Source: Bacteroidia bacterium (GTDB taxonomy: Bacteria > Bacteroidota > Bacteroidia > Flavobacteriales > Flavobacteriaceae). From it: 64,000 nt of DNA. Location of the stretch: NCBI GenBank assembly GCA_030428865.1, contig JAUIEK010000004.1, positions 186,001 to 250,000 of the forward strand, given 5' to 3'. Both the position numbers and the translations under genes were made by a program. Below, piece after piece: positions 55,535 to 63,254 of the stretch. Under the pieces are notes generated by a model that did not search any database, was not told the origin of the DNA, and saw only the letters and a list, made by a program, of their open reading frames with translations. Position 1 is the first letter of the stretch; each line of letters opens with the position of its first letter.

Positions 55535-58500
55535 TTAAAAAATTGCGCGTAACTGTACTGTTCCTGTATGAATCGCTCTTGTATTTTTGCTTTTTCTACC
55601 TCTGTAGTTAATGTTTAAATGTAAGTAAGAATTTAGTTTTTGATTCCATAGTAAACTCCACGTATAATTTGCGCCATTTTGTAATCCTTCTAACATTTGG
55701 TAGCCTACAGGAGAATTAGAGTTTCCTTCAAAATTATTCACAAAGGCTGTTGCATTAGCTTGAAATTGTTGTTTTTTCTTACCTAAAAAAAAGTAGTCAA
55801 CTCCAAATTGATTTTGAGTTAATGATTCAAAATCTGCTAGATTATTTTGTTTATTGACAAAATGATAGAATATAGAAAATCGATGATTTTCATTGTATTC
55901 AAACTGGAACTTGGGAGCTAGATCGTAGGCATTAATTTCAAAATTCCGATTATCAAAGTTTTCAGTAATTAAATCATTTTTGTAAACTTTTCCCGTGAAT
56001 TGAAATAACCAAAATGAAGACAATTTGTGTTCAAAATCTACTTGATGTGTTTTGTTTTTATTTTCTTGACTACCTATTATGAGTTGTTGTTTATTTCTGA
56101 TGTTAGAAAAAGTGTATGTAGTACTGTACTTTCTTAGGTTTCGATTAAACGATAAGCTATTCCTGAAAGAGTAAAGTAACGAAACTTGTTTGTTTTCTTG
56201 TAAAGAAAAAGGGTTGAAATTAAACGTATTTCCTTCTCTTTCTTGTTTATTATCAATGCTTAAAAACAATTGATTGTAGAAATGTGAAAGCAATTTTTTT
56301 ATTCCGTTTTTATTTTTCCATTGCGAAGCATTTAATGCAATAGATTGATTCCACTTTGCTTTTTGCGTAGCAACAAAACGAAGGTTTGGTAGCGGTAATC
56401 GTAGGTAGTTTGCTTGATCTTGAAATTCAGCAATTTCAAATTCATCAAAATCTTGCAAACCATCTTCATTGTAATCAATCCAAGTATAAAAACCTTGTCC
56501 AGGTTCTGTTTCTACATATATAAAATCTTGACGAGCTACATTTCCTGATGAGGTTTCATAAAGGCTTCCCATGCTCAAAAAATTATCGAAAAATTTTTGC
56601 GTATAGATAATTTTTGAATTGAGTGTTTTTTCATCTTCTGTAAATGTGTTTTGTGTAATTCTGTAATTAGCAAAAAGCGAAAGATTGGTTCGTTTATTTT
56701 GGATGAGTTGGCTTTGTGCGTAGAATGTTTTTCGAGCATTAATTTGTGTAAAAGAATTGTTTCGGATGCTGTCGTTTGTTCTGTAATTTACACCGAATTT
56801 AGCGTAGACTTTTGTGGAATCTCCGACACCAAAGTATCCTTCGTATTCTTTAAATTGGTGATTTACAGGAAGTAGATTTTGAGTTGCTTTTTCAATTCCT
56901 TCGTTCTTTTCAATATTTATAGAAGCACCTGCCCAGCTTTTAGTAAAAGACTGTTCTATATTGGCTTTGACTCTCAAAAAAGAGTAGTTAAAAAGATCAG
57001 AATCGTTCTGTAAAAAGCTAGTGTTGGTAAAAAAATGTGTTTTAGAAAAGTTTAATTTCGATTGTAAAATGTGTTTGCTCCCATCAAAACCACTAGAGTA
57101 TTTTAAGGTTTGATATTCGTATTTGATCAGATTATCTTTTTTGTTTTTTAGTGTAACCCCAGCATGAAGTTGCTGTAAATTACCAGAAGTATTTGTGATA
57201 TTCCAATCACGATTAAATTCGACAGCTTGAAAACGTTGAACGGTTTTAAAATTATGATGTACAAACTGATAGTTTACAGCACTTTCTAACTGCCATTTTT
57301 TATCAATTAATGTTTGTTGCCAATGTATTTGTGTGGCGCTTCCTGTATTTTCATTATTATCAATTGATGAAAATAAATTTTGATCATTATTACTTAATGC
57401 TAACTCTGCAGATAAAAATGATTTTTTCCAGGGAGAAAACGTAGTATTAACAACAGCTACTTGTAATTTTGTTGGAGCAACCAATCGAATAATAGGAGCG
57501 TAGCTTCCCATATTAGAACCAACATATTGATAGATTGATCCATTTGCTAACGTTCTGTCTATTACATAATCTCCTTGATTAACTCCAACATTAGTAAAAG
57601 TAACATTGTATAATTCTTCGTTAGAATCTGTTGAATATTCAAAAACCTCATTACCATCAATTAAAGCTTTTCTGTAGAGTATTTTATTCTCATCAAAAGA
57701 ATCTAAATAAGCACTTTCAGAAACCATTAAGTCTGGATTGTTGCCAGCATTAGCTAAAATTTGTTTTTGTTCTGTTGTTAAACTGACTTGAATAGGGGAG
57801 TTTTTTGCATCATTTTCACTATAAAAATAACCGCTAATAGAAAAGCGATCACTTTTATACGAAGCTTTGTCATAAGTAATAAAACGAGTATAATTTCTAT
57901 CGGAATATTGAAACTCAATGCGAATTCGCATATCATTTGTAATGGGATAAGTAGTATTAAATCGAATTTCTCCAATATTATAATCAATAGTGTATTGAGC
58001 GTTTTCTCCTCTTTTTATAGGAGATCCGTTTACAAAAACACGATCGCTTCCGCTTACAATTACAATATTAGGCTCATTGTTTGGTCCAAATATTTTGTAC
58101 GGACCTTGATTACCTTCTACGCCAACAAAATTATAGGCTGTAAATTGACCTCTTACAATAGCTCCTGAAGCTAAAACATTGGTTTTTTTGCTAATATCAG
58201 CTTCTACTTCAATGCCAGAAACTTGCTTTTCAAAATTCAGAAAATAAGTTTCATCGTTTTTTAATGATACATCGCCTGCTTTTACACGCCAATCATCACT
58301 AAATAACTCAATGAAAATTCGGTCAAAATCAGTAATACTTTGGCTATAACCATTTTCTTGTAATGGAATGTTTGTGTCGAAAATATTCGCTCGAATGCCT
58401 ACTTTTTTAGAAAGTTTTCCCTCTATGTTCAAATCCATAGAAGAATTTGTTACTGCATTTTGATTGTTGCCAGAAGTTATACCTCTAGAAATAAAACCAC

Positions 58501-58915
58501 TTGTTTTAAGTCCGTCAAAAATTTTAATATCAGAAGGTTTTTTATTGGTAGTTAAGCTATACAGTTTTCCTGTATTTGTATTATTTGGAACGATTAACTG
58601 ATCGTCTAGGGGAGAAAATGTTTCTGTTAAAAACGAAGGAAATCGGAAATATTCAAGGGTTATCTCCTGGTATTTTTTCGAATCAATTATTAAAATAGCT
58701 TCATTATATAAAACTTGATAGTTTTCAGGCTCAATTAAATGCAATGTGCTGTTAAAAACTTTAAATTCTTGAGGGTTTATAGGAACTGAATCAAAACGAA
58801 TACTATCTTTTGTGATAATGATTTTTTTTGAGCGAAAATCAGAAGAAGTAATTTGTGCTTGTGCAAAAACAGATATAAAGAATAACCACCCAAAAACTAC
58901 CTTTCTAGTCATCAT
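55535..58915 (-). CDS. Very large outer-membrane barrel protein, SprA-like N-terminal segment
   Basis: An 1126-aa protein with signal peptide (to FAQAQ, about 21). Residues about 140-260 resemble the repeated motif in SprA-type translocon barrels: GFISRGITSGNNQNAVTNSS, IEGKLSKKVGIRANIFDTNI, DRIFIELFSDDWRVKAGDVS. The rest (about 380-1126) is strand after strand, ending in an aromatic residue (GTVQLRAIF). It is far shorter than SprA (about 2,400 aa), so it is a relative or a distinct barrel and not SprA itself. A role in secretion or surface structure is inferred. Confidence 0.6.
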   Translation of the reverse strand: MMTRKVVFGWLFFISVFAQAQITSSDFRSKKIIITKDSIRFDSVPINPQEFKVFNSTLHLIEPENYQVLYNEAILIIDSKKYQEITLEYFRFPSFLTETFSPLDDQLIVPNNTNTGKLYSLTTNKKPSDIKIFDGLKTSGFISRGITSGNNQNAVTNSSMDLNIEGKLSKKVGIRANIFDTNIPLQENGYSQSITDFDRIFIELFSDDWRVKAGDVSLKNDETYFLNFEKQVSGIEVEADISKKTNVLASGAIVRGQFTAYNFVGVEGNQGPYKIFGPNNEPNIVIVSGSDRVFVNGSPIKRGENAQYTIDYNIGEIRFNTTYPITNDMRIRIEFQYSDRNYTRFITYDKASYKSDRFSISGYFYSENDAKNSPIQVSLTTEQKQILANAGNNPDLMVSESAYLDSFDENKILYRKALIDGNEVFEYSTDSNEELYNVTFTNVGVNQGDYVIDRTLANGSIYQYVGSNMGSYAPIIRLVAPTKLQVAVVNTTFSPWKKSFLSAELALSNNDQNLFSSIDNNENTGSATQIHWQQTLIDKKWQLESAVNYQFVHHNFKTVQRFQAVEFNRDWNITNTSGNLQQLHAGVTLKNKKDNLIKYEYQTLKYSSGFDGSKHILQSKLNFSKTHFFTNTSFLQNDSDLFNYSFLRVKANIEQSFTKSWAGASINIEKNEGIEKATQNLLPVNHQFKEYEGYFGVGDSTKVYAKFGVNYRTNDSIRNNSFTQINARKTFYAQSQLIQNKRTNLSLFANYRITQNTFTEDEKTLNSKIIYTQKFFDNFLSMGSLYETSSGNVARQDFIYVETEPGQGFYTWIDYNEDGLQDFDEFEIAEFQDQANYLRLPLPNLRFVATQKAKWNQSIALNASQWKNKNGIKKLLSHFYNQLFLSIDNKQEREGNTFNFNPFSLQENKQVSLLYSFRNSLSFNRNLRKYSTTYTFSNIRNKQQLIIGSQENKNKTHQVDFEHKLSSFWLFQFTGKVYKNDLITENFDNRNFEINAYDLAPKFQFEYNENHRFSIFYHFVNKQNNLADFESLTQNQFGVDYFFLGKKKQQFQANATAFVNNFEGNSNSPVGYQMLEGLQNGANYTWSLLWNQKLNSYLHLNINYRGRKSKNTRAIHTGTVQLRAIF

Positions 58916-58957
58916 TTTACAAACGTAGGAATAATAGAAATAGTTTGCCTGTTATTG

Positions 58958-59437
58958 CTAAAAAAGTGATTGCTGTTTTACAGGATTTTCATGATTTAAC
59001 AGCCATTTTTTACGCCACAAACCTCCAGCATAACCTGTTAAAGAACCATCAGAACCTATAACGCGATGACAAGGAATAACAATCCAGATTGGATTTTTCC
59101 CGTTTGCAGAAGCTACAGCACGGATCGCTTTCGGGTCTCCAATCAGTTTTGTCTGTTCTAGATAAGTTCTAGTACTTCCATAAGGAATTTTATTCAGTTC
59201 TTCCCAAACTGTTTTTTGAAAACTAGTTCCTTGTGGATTTAGTTTTAAATCAAATTCTGTGCGTTTACCCTTGAAATATTCATTAAGTTGATTAACACAG
59301 TTTTGAAGTGCTTGGGGAATTTGTTCAGAGGGATTAATATCTTCATCTAGCACAGAAATAGATTGAATACCTTCTTCATTTCCAGTTATTTTTGCAATCC
59401 CTATAGGAGTTTTATAATATGCTTCTTGTAGTTCCAA
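58958..59437 (-). CDS. Methylated-DNA--protein-cysteine methyltransferase
   Basis: A 159-aa O6-alkylguanine repair protein. It has the active-site PCHRV motif in VIPCHRVIGSDGSLTGYAGG, and the HTH part YGSTRTYLEQTKLIGDPKAI with ASANGKNP before it. It accepts alkyl groups from O6-methylguanine irreversibly. It lies 12 bp after the TatD gene on the same strand. Confidence 0.93.
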   Translation of the reverse strand: MELQEAYYKTPIGIAKITGNEEGIQSISVLDEDINPSEQIPQALQNCVNQLNEYFKGKRTEFDLKLNPQGTSFQKTVWEELNKIPYGSTRTYLEQTKLIGDPKAIRAVASANGKNPIWIVIPCHRVIGSDGSLTGYAGGLWRKKWLLNHENPVKQQSLF

Positions 59438-59449
59438 ATAATAATAGTA

Positions 59450-60214
59450 TTAAATGCCAAAAATAGCTTTAGAATTTTGTGTGGTAATGTTAGCAATTTC
59501 TTCAAAAGAAAGTTTATAGATGTCTACTAATTTTTCAACAACCAAACTAATATAACTGCTTTCGTTTCTTTTTCCTCTATATGGAGTGGGCGCCAGATAT
59601 GGAGCATCGGTTTCTAGTACAATATTTTTAATATCAATTTGATTGAGAAATTTATCAATTCCTCCATTTTTAAACGTAACTACACCTCCAATACCTAGTT
59701 TCATATTATAAGAAATAGCTTGCTTAGCTTGCTCTAAATTTCCTGTAAAGCAATGGAAAACACCTTTTAAACTATCATCTTTTTCTGTTTCTAATACGTC
59801 AAAAATTTCATCAAAAGCTTCTCTGCAATGAATAACAATAGGCAATTCTTTTTCTTTAGCCCATTGTATTTGCTGTTTAAAGGCAGCGCGTTGCTCATCA
59901 ACAAAAGTTTTATCCCAATATAAATCCATTCCTATTTCTCCAATAGCGTAAAAATTTCTGGAATCTAATTCATGCTTTATTGTGTTTAATTCTTCTTGAT
60001 AATTCTCTTTTACTGATGTAGGATGTAACCCCATCATTAAAAAAACCTTGTTTGGATAATCTGCTTCCAATTTATACATGCGTTGTATGTAAGAACTATC
60101 AATAGCAGGGATAAAAAAACGAGAAATTCCTGCATCTAAAGCTCGTTTTATCATCAAATCTCTATCATAATCAAATTGCTCTGAATACAAATGTGTATGT
60201 GTGTCTGTTATCAT
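59450..60214 (-). CDS. TatD-family metal-dependent deoxyribonuclease
   Basis: A 254-aa TatD hydrolase. The metal site begins DTHTHLYSEQFDYDRD; GLHPTSV, IGEIGMDLYWD, VIHCREAF, VFHCFTG and LETDAPYLAP are intact. It is a probable 3'-5' exonuclease in DNA quality control. It is followed on the same strand by the MGMT gene. Confidence 0.92.
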   Translation of the reverse strand: MITDTHTHLYSEQFDYDRDLMIKRALDAGISRFFIPAIDSSYIQRMYKLEADYPNKVFLMMGLHPTSVKENYQEELNTIKHELDSRNFYAIGEIGMDLYWDKTFVDEQRAAFKQQIQWAKEKELPIVIHCREAFDEIFDVLETEKDDSLKGVFHCFTGNLEQAKQAISYNMKLGIGGVVTFKNGGIDKFLNQIDIKNIVLETDAPYLAPTPYRGKRNESSYISLVVEKLVDIYKLSFEEIANITTQNSKAIFGI

Positions 60215-60266
60215 TAAGAAAACGTATTTTTGTAACCTCTAAACGTTAAAGTGTAAAAGTACATAA

Positions 60267-60722
60267 ATGACGAGTCTCAAAAAATTATTGAAGAAAAAGA
60301 AGTACACTTCTATCAAATTAAAGAAAACAGCTACAAATCATTTGGAGTTAGATGCAAAAATAAATGGTATAAAAGGAAAATTTATTTTAGATACAGGAGC
60401 TTCAAACTCTTGTGTGGGCTTAGATCAAATATCATTTTTTAAATTAGAAGCTAAAGAGAGTGAGACTAAAGCTGCAGGAGCAGGAGCGACTGACATGGAA
60501 ACGCAACAATCTGAAAACAATGTGTTAGAAATTGGTAAATGGAAAACAAAAAAAAGTCATTTGGTTTTATTTGACTTAACACATGTTAATTCAGCGTTGG
60601 AGCAGCATAAAGCAGAAAAAGTGCAAGGAATTATTGGGGCAGATGTTTTAGAAAAAGGAAAAGCACTTATTGATTATAAGAAGCGAGTTTTATATTTAAG
60701 AAAGAATAAGAAATTTGAATAA
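60267..60722 (+). CDS. Retropepsin-like aspartic protease
   Basis: A 151-aa single-domain aspartyl protease. The catalytic motif is FILDTGASNSC (Asp about 44), followed by the flap region (AGAGATDMETQQSENN) and the hydrophobic-glycine segment QGIIGADVLEKGKALIDY. Active enzyme would be a homodimer as in retroviral proteases. No signal peptide is seen. It precedes the YqeY gene by 13 bp. Confidence 0.85.
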   Translation: MTSLKKLLKKKKYTSIKLKKTATNHLELDAKINGIKGKFILDTGASNSCVGLDQISFFKLEAKESETKAAGAGATDMETQQSENNVLEIGKWKTKKSHLVLFDLTHVNSALEQHKAEKVQGIIGADVLEKGKALIDYKKRVLYLRKNKKFE

Positions 60723-60735
60723 ATAATAAAAAAGT

Positions 60736-61185
60736 ATGAGTATAGAAAAACAGATAATGGAGCAGATGAAAGCAGCAATGAAATCTAAAGATTCGGTTGC
60801 TTTAGAATCATTAAGAGCTATTAAAGCCGCTATTATGTTAGCAAAAACAGATGTAGGAGCAGGAGCAGAATTAAGCGAAGAACAGCAATTAAAAATAATT
60901 CAAAAACAAGTAAAACAACGAAAAGATAGTGCAGCCTTGTTTATTGAGCAGGGTCGTCAAGATCTAGCAGATGCTGAGATTGCTCAGCTAGCTGTAATTG
61001 AGCAGTTTTTACCAGAAGCATTATCTGAGGAAGAAATTGAAAAAGTAGTTGTTGAAGTAATTACTGAGACAGGAGCAAGCGGAATGAAAGATATGGGGAA
61101 AGTAATGGGTGTTGTAAACAAGAAGTTAGCAGGGCAAGCGGATGGAAAAACAATTTCAACTATCGTAAAATCTAAATTGCAATAA
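60736..61185 (+). CDS. GatB/YqeY-domain protein
   Basis: A 149-aa YqeY protein (Asn/Gln amidotransferase accessory domain). It contains QIMEQMKAAMKSKDSVALES, the IKAAIMLAKTD helix, and GASGMKDMGKVMGVV near the end. It can bind tRNA in the GatB context; the stand-alone role is unclear. It lies directly after the aspartic protease and before tRNA-Arg. Confidence 0.9.
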   Translation: MSIEKQIMEQMKAAMKSKDSVALESLRAIKAAIMLAKTDVGAGAELSEEQQLKIIQKQVKQRKDSAALFIEQGRQDLADAEIAQLAVIEQFLPEALSEEEIEKVVVEVITETGASGMKDMGKVMGVVNKKLAGQADGKTISTIVKSKLQ

Positions 61186-61215
61186 ATAAAATTATAGTTA
61201 CACAATCTATTTTTT

Positions 61216-61223
61216 TACTTTTG
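61216..61223 (+). promoter_or_regulatory. -7 element of tRNA-Arg
   Basis: TACTTTTG matches TAnnTTTG, 20 bp before the tRNA. The -33 element is not clear. Confidence 0.45.
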
Positions 61224-61242
61224 CATCCACTTAATTTTTAAT

Positions 61243-61316
61243 GGCTCCGTAGTTCAACTGGATAGAATATCAGATTTCGGCTCTGAGGGTTGGGGGTTCG
61301 AATCCCTCCGGGGTCA
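61243..61316 (+). tRNA. tRNA-Arg (TCG)
   Basis: A 74-nt cloverleaf: acceptor GGCTCCG / CGGGGTC with two G-T pairs, discriminator A; anticodon stem TCAGA / TCTGA with loop TTTCGGC, giving anticodon TCG. T loop GGTTCGAATCC. CCA is not encoded. It reads CGA (and CGN by wobble). Confidence 0.93.
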
Positions 61317-61318
61317 CT

Positions 61319-61350
61319 AAAGATGAAATTACAAATGTGGTTTCATCTTT
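61319..61350 (+). terminator. Terminator of tRNA-Arg
   Basis: 10-bp stem AAAGATGAAA / TTTCATCTTT with a 12-nt loop, followed by TTTTG, 2 bp after the tRNA. Confidence 0.75.
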
Positions 61351-61501
61351 TTTGTTTTTTATGATTTATTAGAAGTGCTACGCTCTCAACTCAACTCGCC
61401 ATATCTACAAAACCTCTGATAGACTTAATTACTTATAATTATTAAAAAAATATAAAAGAAAAACTTTGAATAGAAATACTTAGAAAAGGAATTCGTAAAA
61501 T

Positions 61502-61732
61502 CTAAAATAAGTCTCCTACCTCTATTTCAAGAGCTTTGACAATTCTAAGCATTGTACTAATTTTCATCTCTTGTTTTCCTTTGATATATTTTCTAAGATT
61601 TTCAACATCTAATTCTGCATCATGAGCGACATCTCTTTGTCTTAATCCTTTCTGTCTGATTATTCTATCTATTCGTTTACCTAACTCAATAATTTCTTTA
61701 GGCATTTTAGATTTTCGAACTCGTTTTTCCAT
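61502..61732 (-). CDS. Small XRE-family HTH regulator
   Basis: A 76-aa protein that is one HTH_3/XRE domain: IELGKRIDRIIRQKGLRQRD, then DAELDVENLRKYIKGKQEMK, and the closing MLRIVKALEIEVGDLF. A basic N-terminal arm (MEKRVRKSKMPK) precedes it; the second ATG (61705) is an alternative start. It is divergent from the 82-aa coiled-coil gene, and a perfect 24-bp operator-like site lies between them. On the minus strand a TTG-17 bp-TAAATTTC promoter-like element lies just before its start. Confidence 0.85.
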   Translation of the reverse strand: MEKRVRKSKMPKEIIELGKRIDRIIRQKGLRQRDVAHDAELDVENLRKYIKGKQEMKISTMLRIVKALEIEVGDLF

Positions 61733-61769
61733 ACCGGAAATTTACAAGCAACTGATTGACTCAATGTGA

Positions 61770-61793
61770 TTGTAAACAATAGATTGTTTACAA
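61770..61793. promoter_or_regulatory. Perfect inverted-repeat operator between divergent small genes
   Basis: TTGTAAACAAT-AG-ATTGTTTACAA: 11-bp arms with a 2-bp centre. It lies 38 bp upstream of the HTH gene and 41 bp upstream of the plus-strand gene, overlapping the likely -33 region of the latter, so a protein bound here could repress it. Confidence 0.6.
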
Positions 61794-61797
61794 CTGT

Positions 61798-61805
61798 TAT
61801 TTTTG
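61798..61805 (+). promoter_or_regulatory. -7 element of the 82-aa coiled-coil gene
   Basis: TATTTTTG, a perfect TAnnTTTG match, 4 bp after the operator and 29 bp before the ATG at 61835. Confidence 0.45.
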
Positions 61806-61834
61806 TAATTTAGTATTTCATTAAATCAAATAAA

Positions 61835-62083
61835 ATGAACAAATTAGAAAAAGTAGAAGAACTAATCGAGCAAACTAATCAGCTAATTGAGAGTAATCAA
61901 CAATCATTAAGGGTTAATATAAATACTTTTAAAATAATCAAAGAGCAATTAATAGAATACAAAGAAGTTGTAGAATATATGCAACAAGAATTTCAAGCAT
62001 TAAATGATAAAAATAAGAGAAGTATACAAGAAGAATCTCAATATTTATTCTTATGTAAAAAGTTGATAGACATAAAAAAATAA
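61835..62083 (+). CDS. Small coiled-coil protein, unknown
   Basis: An 82-aa protein, almost all helix with heptad-like hydrophobic spacing (KLEKVEELIEQTNQLIES, QEFQALNDKNKRSIQEES). No signal, membrane segment or motif. It is divergent from the XRE gene with the shared operator, as in small regulator/target pairs. The first cassette-like element begins 17 bp after its stop. It does not match a toxin or antitoxin family I know. Confidence 0.55.
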   Translation: MNKLEKVEELIEQTNQLIESNQQSLRVNINTFKIIKEQLIEYKEVVEYMQQEFQALNDKNKRSIQEESQYLFLCKKLIDIKK

Positions 62084-62100
62084 AAACTAAGCTCAATAAT

Positions 62101-62219
62101 GTATAACCACAATTACGGTGGATTCGGACGTAGTCGAATCCACTCGGAATTGCTAAAGCCAGTTTTTAATCAAAAAATGTAACTTTAATCCCGTAACAAC
62201 AGTTATACAAATACGTTGG
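62101..62219 (+). repeat. attC-like cassette element 1
   Basis: About 120 bp. The outer arms GTATAAC (62101-62107) and GTTATAC (62202-62208) are complementary. The inside holds a hairpin GGATTCG / CGAATCC at 62120-62141 (loop GACGTAGT), extended by CAATT / AATTG. The element ends at GTTGG (62215-62219), where it stops matching element 2. Left of the arm the match to element 2 weakens (CAATAATG against CAACAATG), and no clean inverse core is seen. It fits an integron attC-like fold by shape but lacks a known Bacteroidota consensus to compare. Confidence 0.55.
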
Positions 62220-62240
62220 CAACAATTAAAACAAATCGAA

Positions 62241-63098
62241 GTGAAACGGGAATGTGCATTATACAAAATTGAATCTGAATTACGAGAAAGTCATATCTAT
62301 CCGAGATTTGTAGTTAATCACACTAAAAAAACTGGTTCTAAATTCTTCAGAAAAGTTGTAAACCCAAATAAAAGAGAGCAAGATGGAGTTAAATTATACT
62401 TGTTAAGTGAAGATGCTGAACAAGAGTTTTCAAAAAGAGAAAAATGGTTCGCAGAAAACATTTTTGTTCCCTATTTAGGAGGAAAATTGGAACTTCCATA
62501 CAACGAAAACATGTACTATTTTGCTATTTCTTTTCTCTGGCGAATTTTAGCTTTAAATTTCAAAATCGACTCGAATTTGAGCAATCATTGGTATTATGAC
62601 ATTTTGGTAGAAGCAGAAAAGGAATGGAGAGAATATTTAGTAAACGGAACAAAACCTAAAACCTTTTCAAAAACAAACTTGTTTTTTACAGACAGAGTTT
62701 TGGAAAATAATACAGATTTAAAAGGTGTTGACTTCTATTGCACAAGAGTTATGGATGCAACAATTGTAGATAATGAACCACATACCTGTCTTTTAGTTTA
62801 TGGTAAGTTCAATAGATTTATTTTTTGGAGTGTTTTGAAAAATTATGGAGGCGAAGAGTTACTTGGAGAAGTTAATATTAATCCAAATGGTGGAGTTTTT
62901 AAAATTCCTCAAAAACTTGAGTACTTTCCGTTAATATCATTTTTAGGAAATAGAATTAGGGAAGTCAATAGTTTTCCTCTTCCAAATAAAGAGCAACAAG
63001 ATAAAATTGAAAAAGAGATATTGAGAAACCCAGAAGAGTTTTGGAATTCTGACGTTGGAAAATCACTTTATAATGACAAATTTAACTTGGAAAAATAA
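62241..63098 (+). CDS. Cassette-borne protein, HNH-type relative that lost its zinc cysteines
   Basis: A 285-aa protein starting at GTG (the only plausible start, 26 nt after the GTTGG core). It resembles a family I recall with the pattern C-x2-C, (I/L)RESHIIPKF, NPNKRxQDGxKxYLLCxxCEQ, FSKREKWFAENIF. Here the N-terminus keeps RECALYKIESELRESHIYPR and the later block reads LYLLSEDAEQEFSKREKWFA. The expected cysteines are replaced: CALY for CxxC, and SEDA for CxxC. Zinc binding is therefore doubtful. Function of the family is unknown; nuclease activity is a guess. The stop lies 1 bp before the inverse core. Confidence 0.55.
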   Translation: MKRECALYKIESELRESHIYPRFVVNHTKKTGSKFFRKVVNPNKREQDGVKLYLLSEDAEQEFSKREKWFAENIFVPYLGGKLELPYNENMYYFAISFLWRILALNFKIDSNLSNHWYYDILVEAEKEWREYLVNGTKPKTFSKTNLFFTDRVLENNTDLKGVDFYCTRVMDATIVDNEPHTCLLVYGKFNRFIFWSVLKNYGGEELLGEVNINPNGGVFKIPQKLEYFPLISFLGNRIREVNSFPLPNKEQQDKIEKEILRNPEEFWNSDVGKSLYNDKFNLEK

Positions 63099-63099
63099 C

Positions 63100-63235
63100 T
63101 GTTGCCAACAATGTATAACCGCAATTACGGCGGATTCGACTACGTCCGAATCCACTCGGAATTGCTAAGGTTTGTGCTTAACCGAAAAACATTAACTTTA
63201 ATTCTGTAACTGACGGTTATACGAGACCGTTGGGC
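63100..63235 (+). repeat. attC-like cassette element 2
   Basis: About 136 bp. It starts with the inverse core TGTTGCCAAC (63100-63109), complementary to GTTGGCAACA at the beginning of the same cassette (62215-62224). Arms GTATAACCG (63113-63121) and CGGTTATAC (63214-63222) pair perfectly. The central hairpin GGATTCG / CGAATCC (63132-63153) has loop ACTACGTC, the reverse complement of the loop in element 1. The element ends GTTGGGC (63229-63235), which fits the integron core GTTRRRY. CACTCGGAATTGCTAA and AACTTTAAT are shared with element 1. Confidence 0.6.
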
Positions 63236-63254
63236 ACACATTTGAAAAAAAAAC

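Noticed and set aside
62101..63240. CRISPR array or insertion sequence explanation for the paired elements
   Set aside because: There are only two copies, 1 kb apart, with a gene between them. No spacers, transposase, or target-site duplication is seen. The complementary cassette ends fit an attC-like site better.
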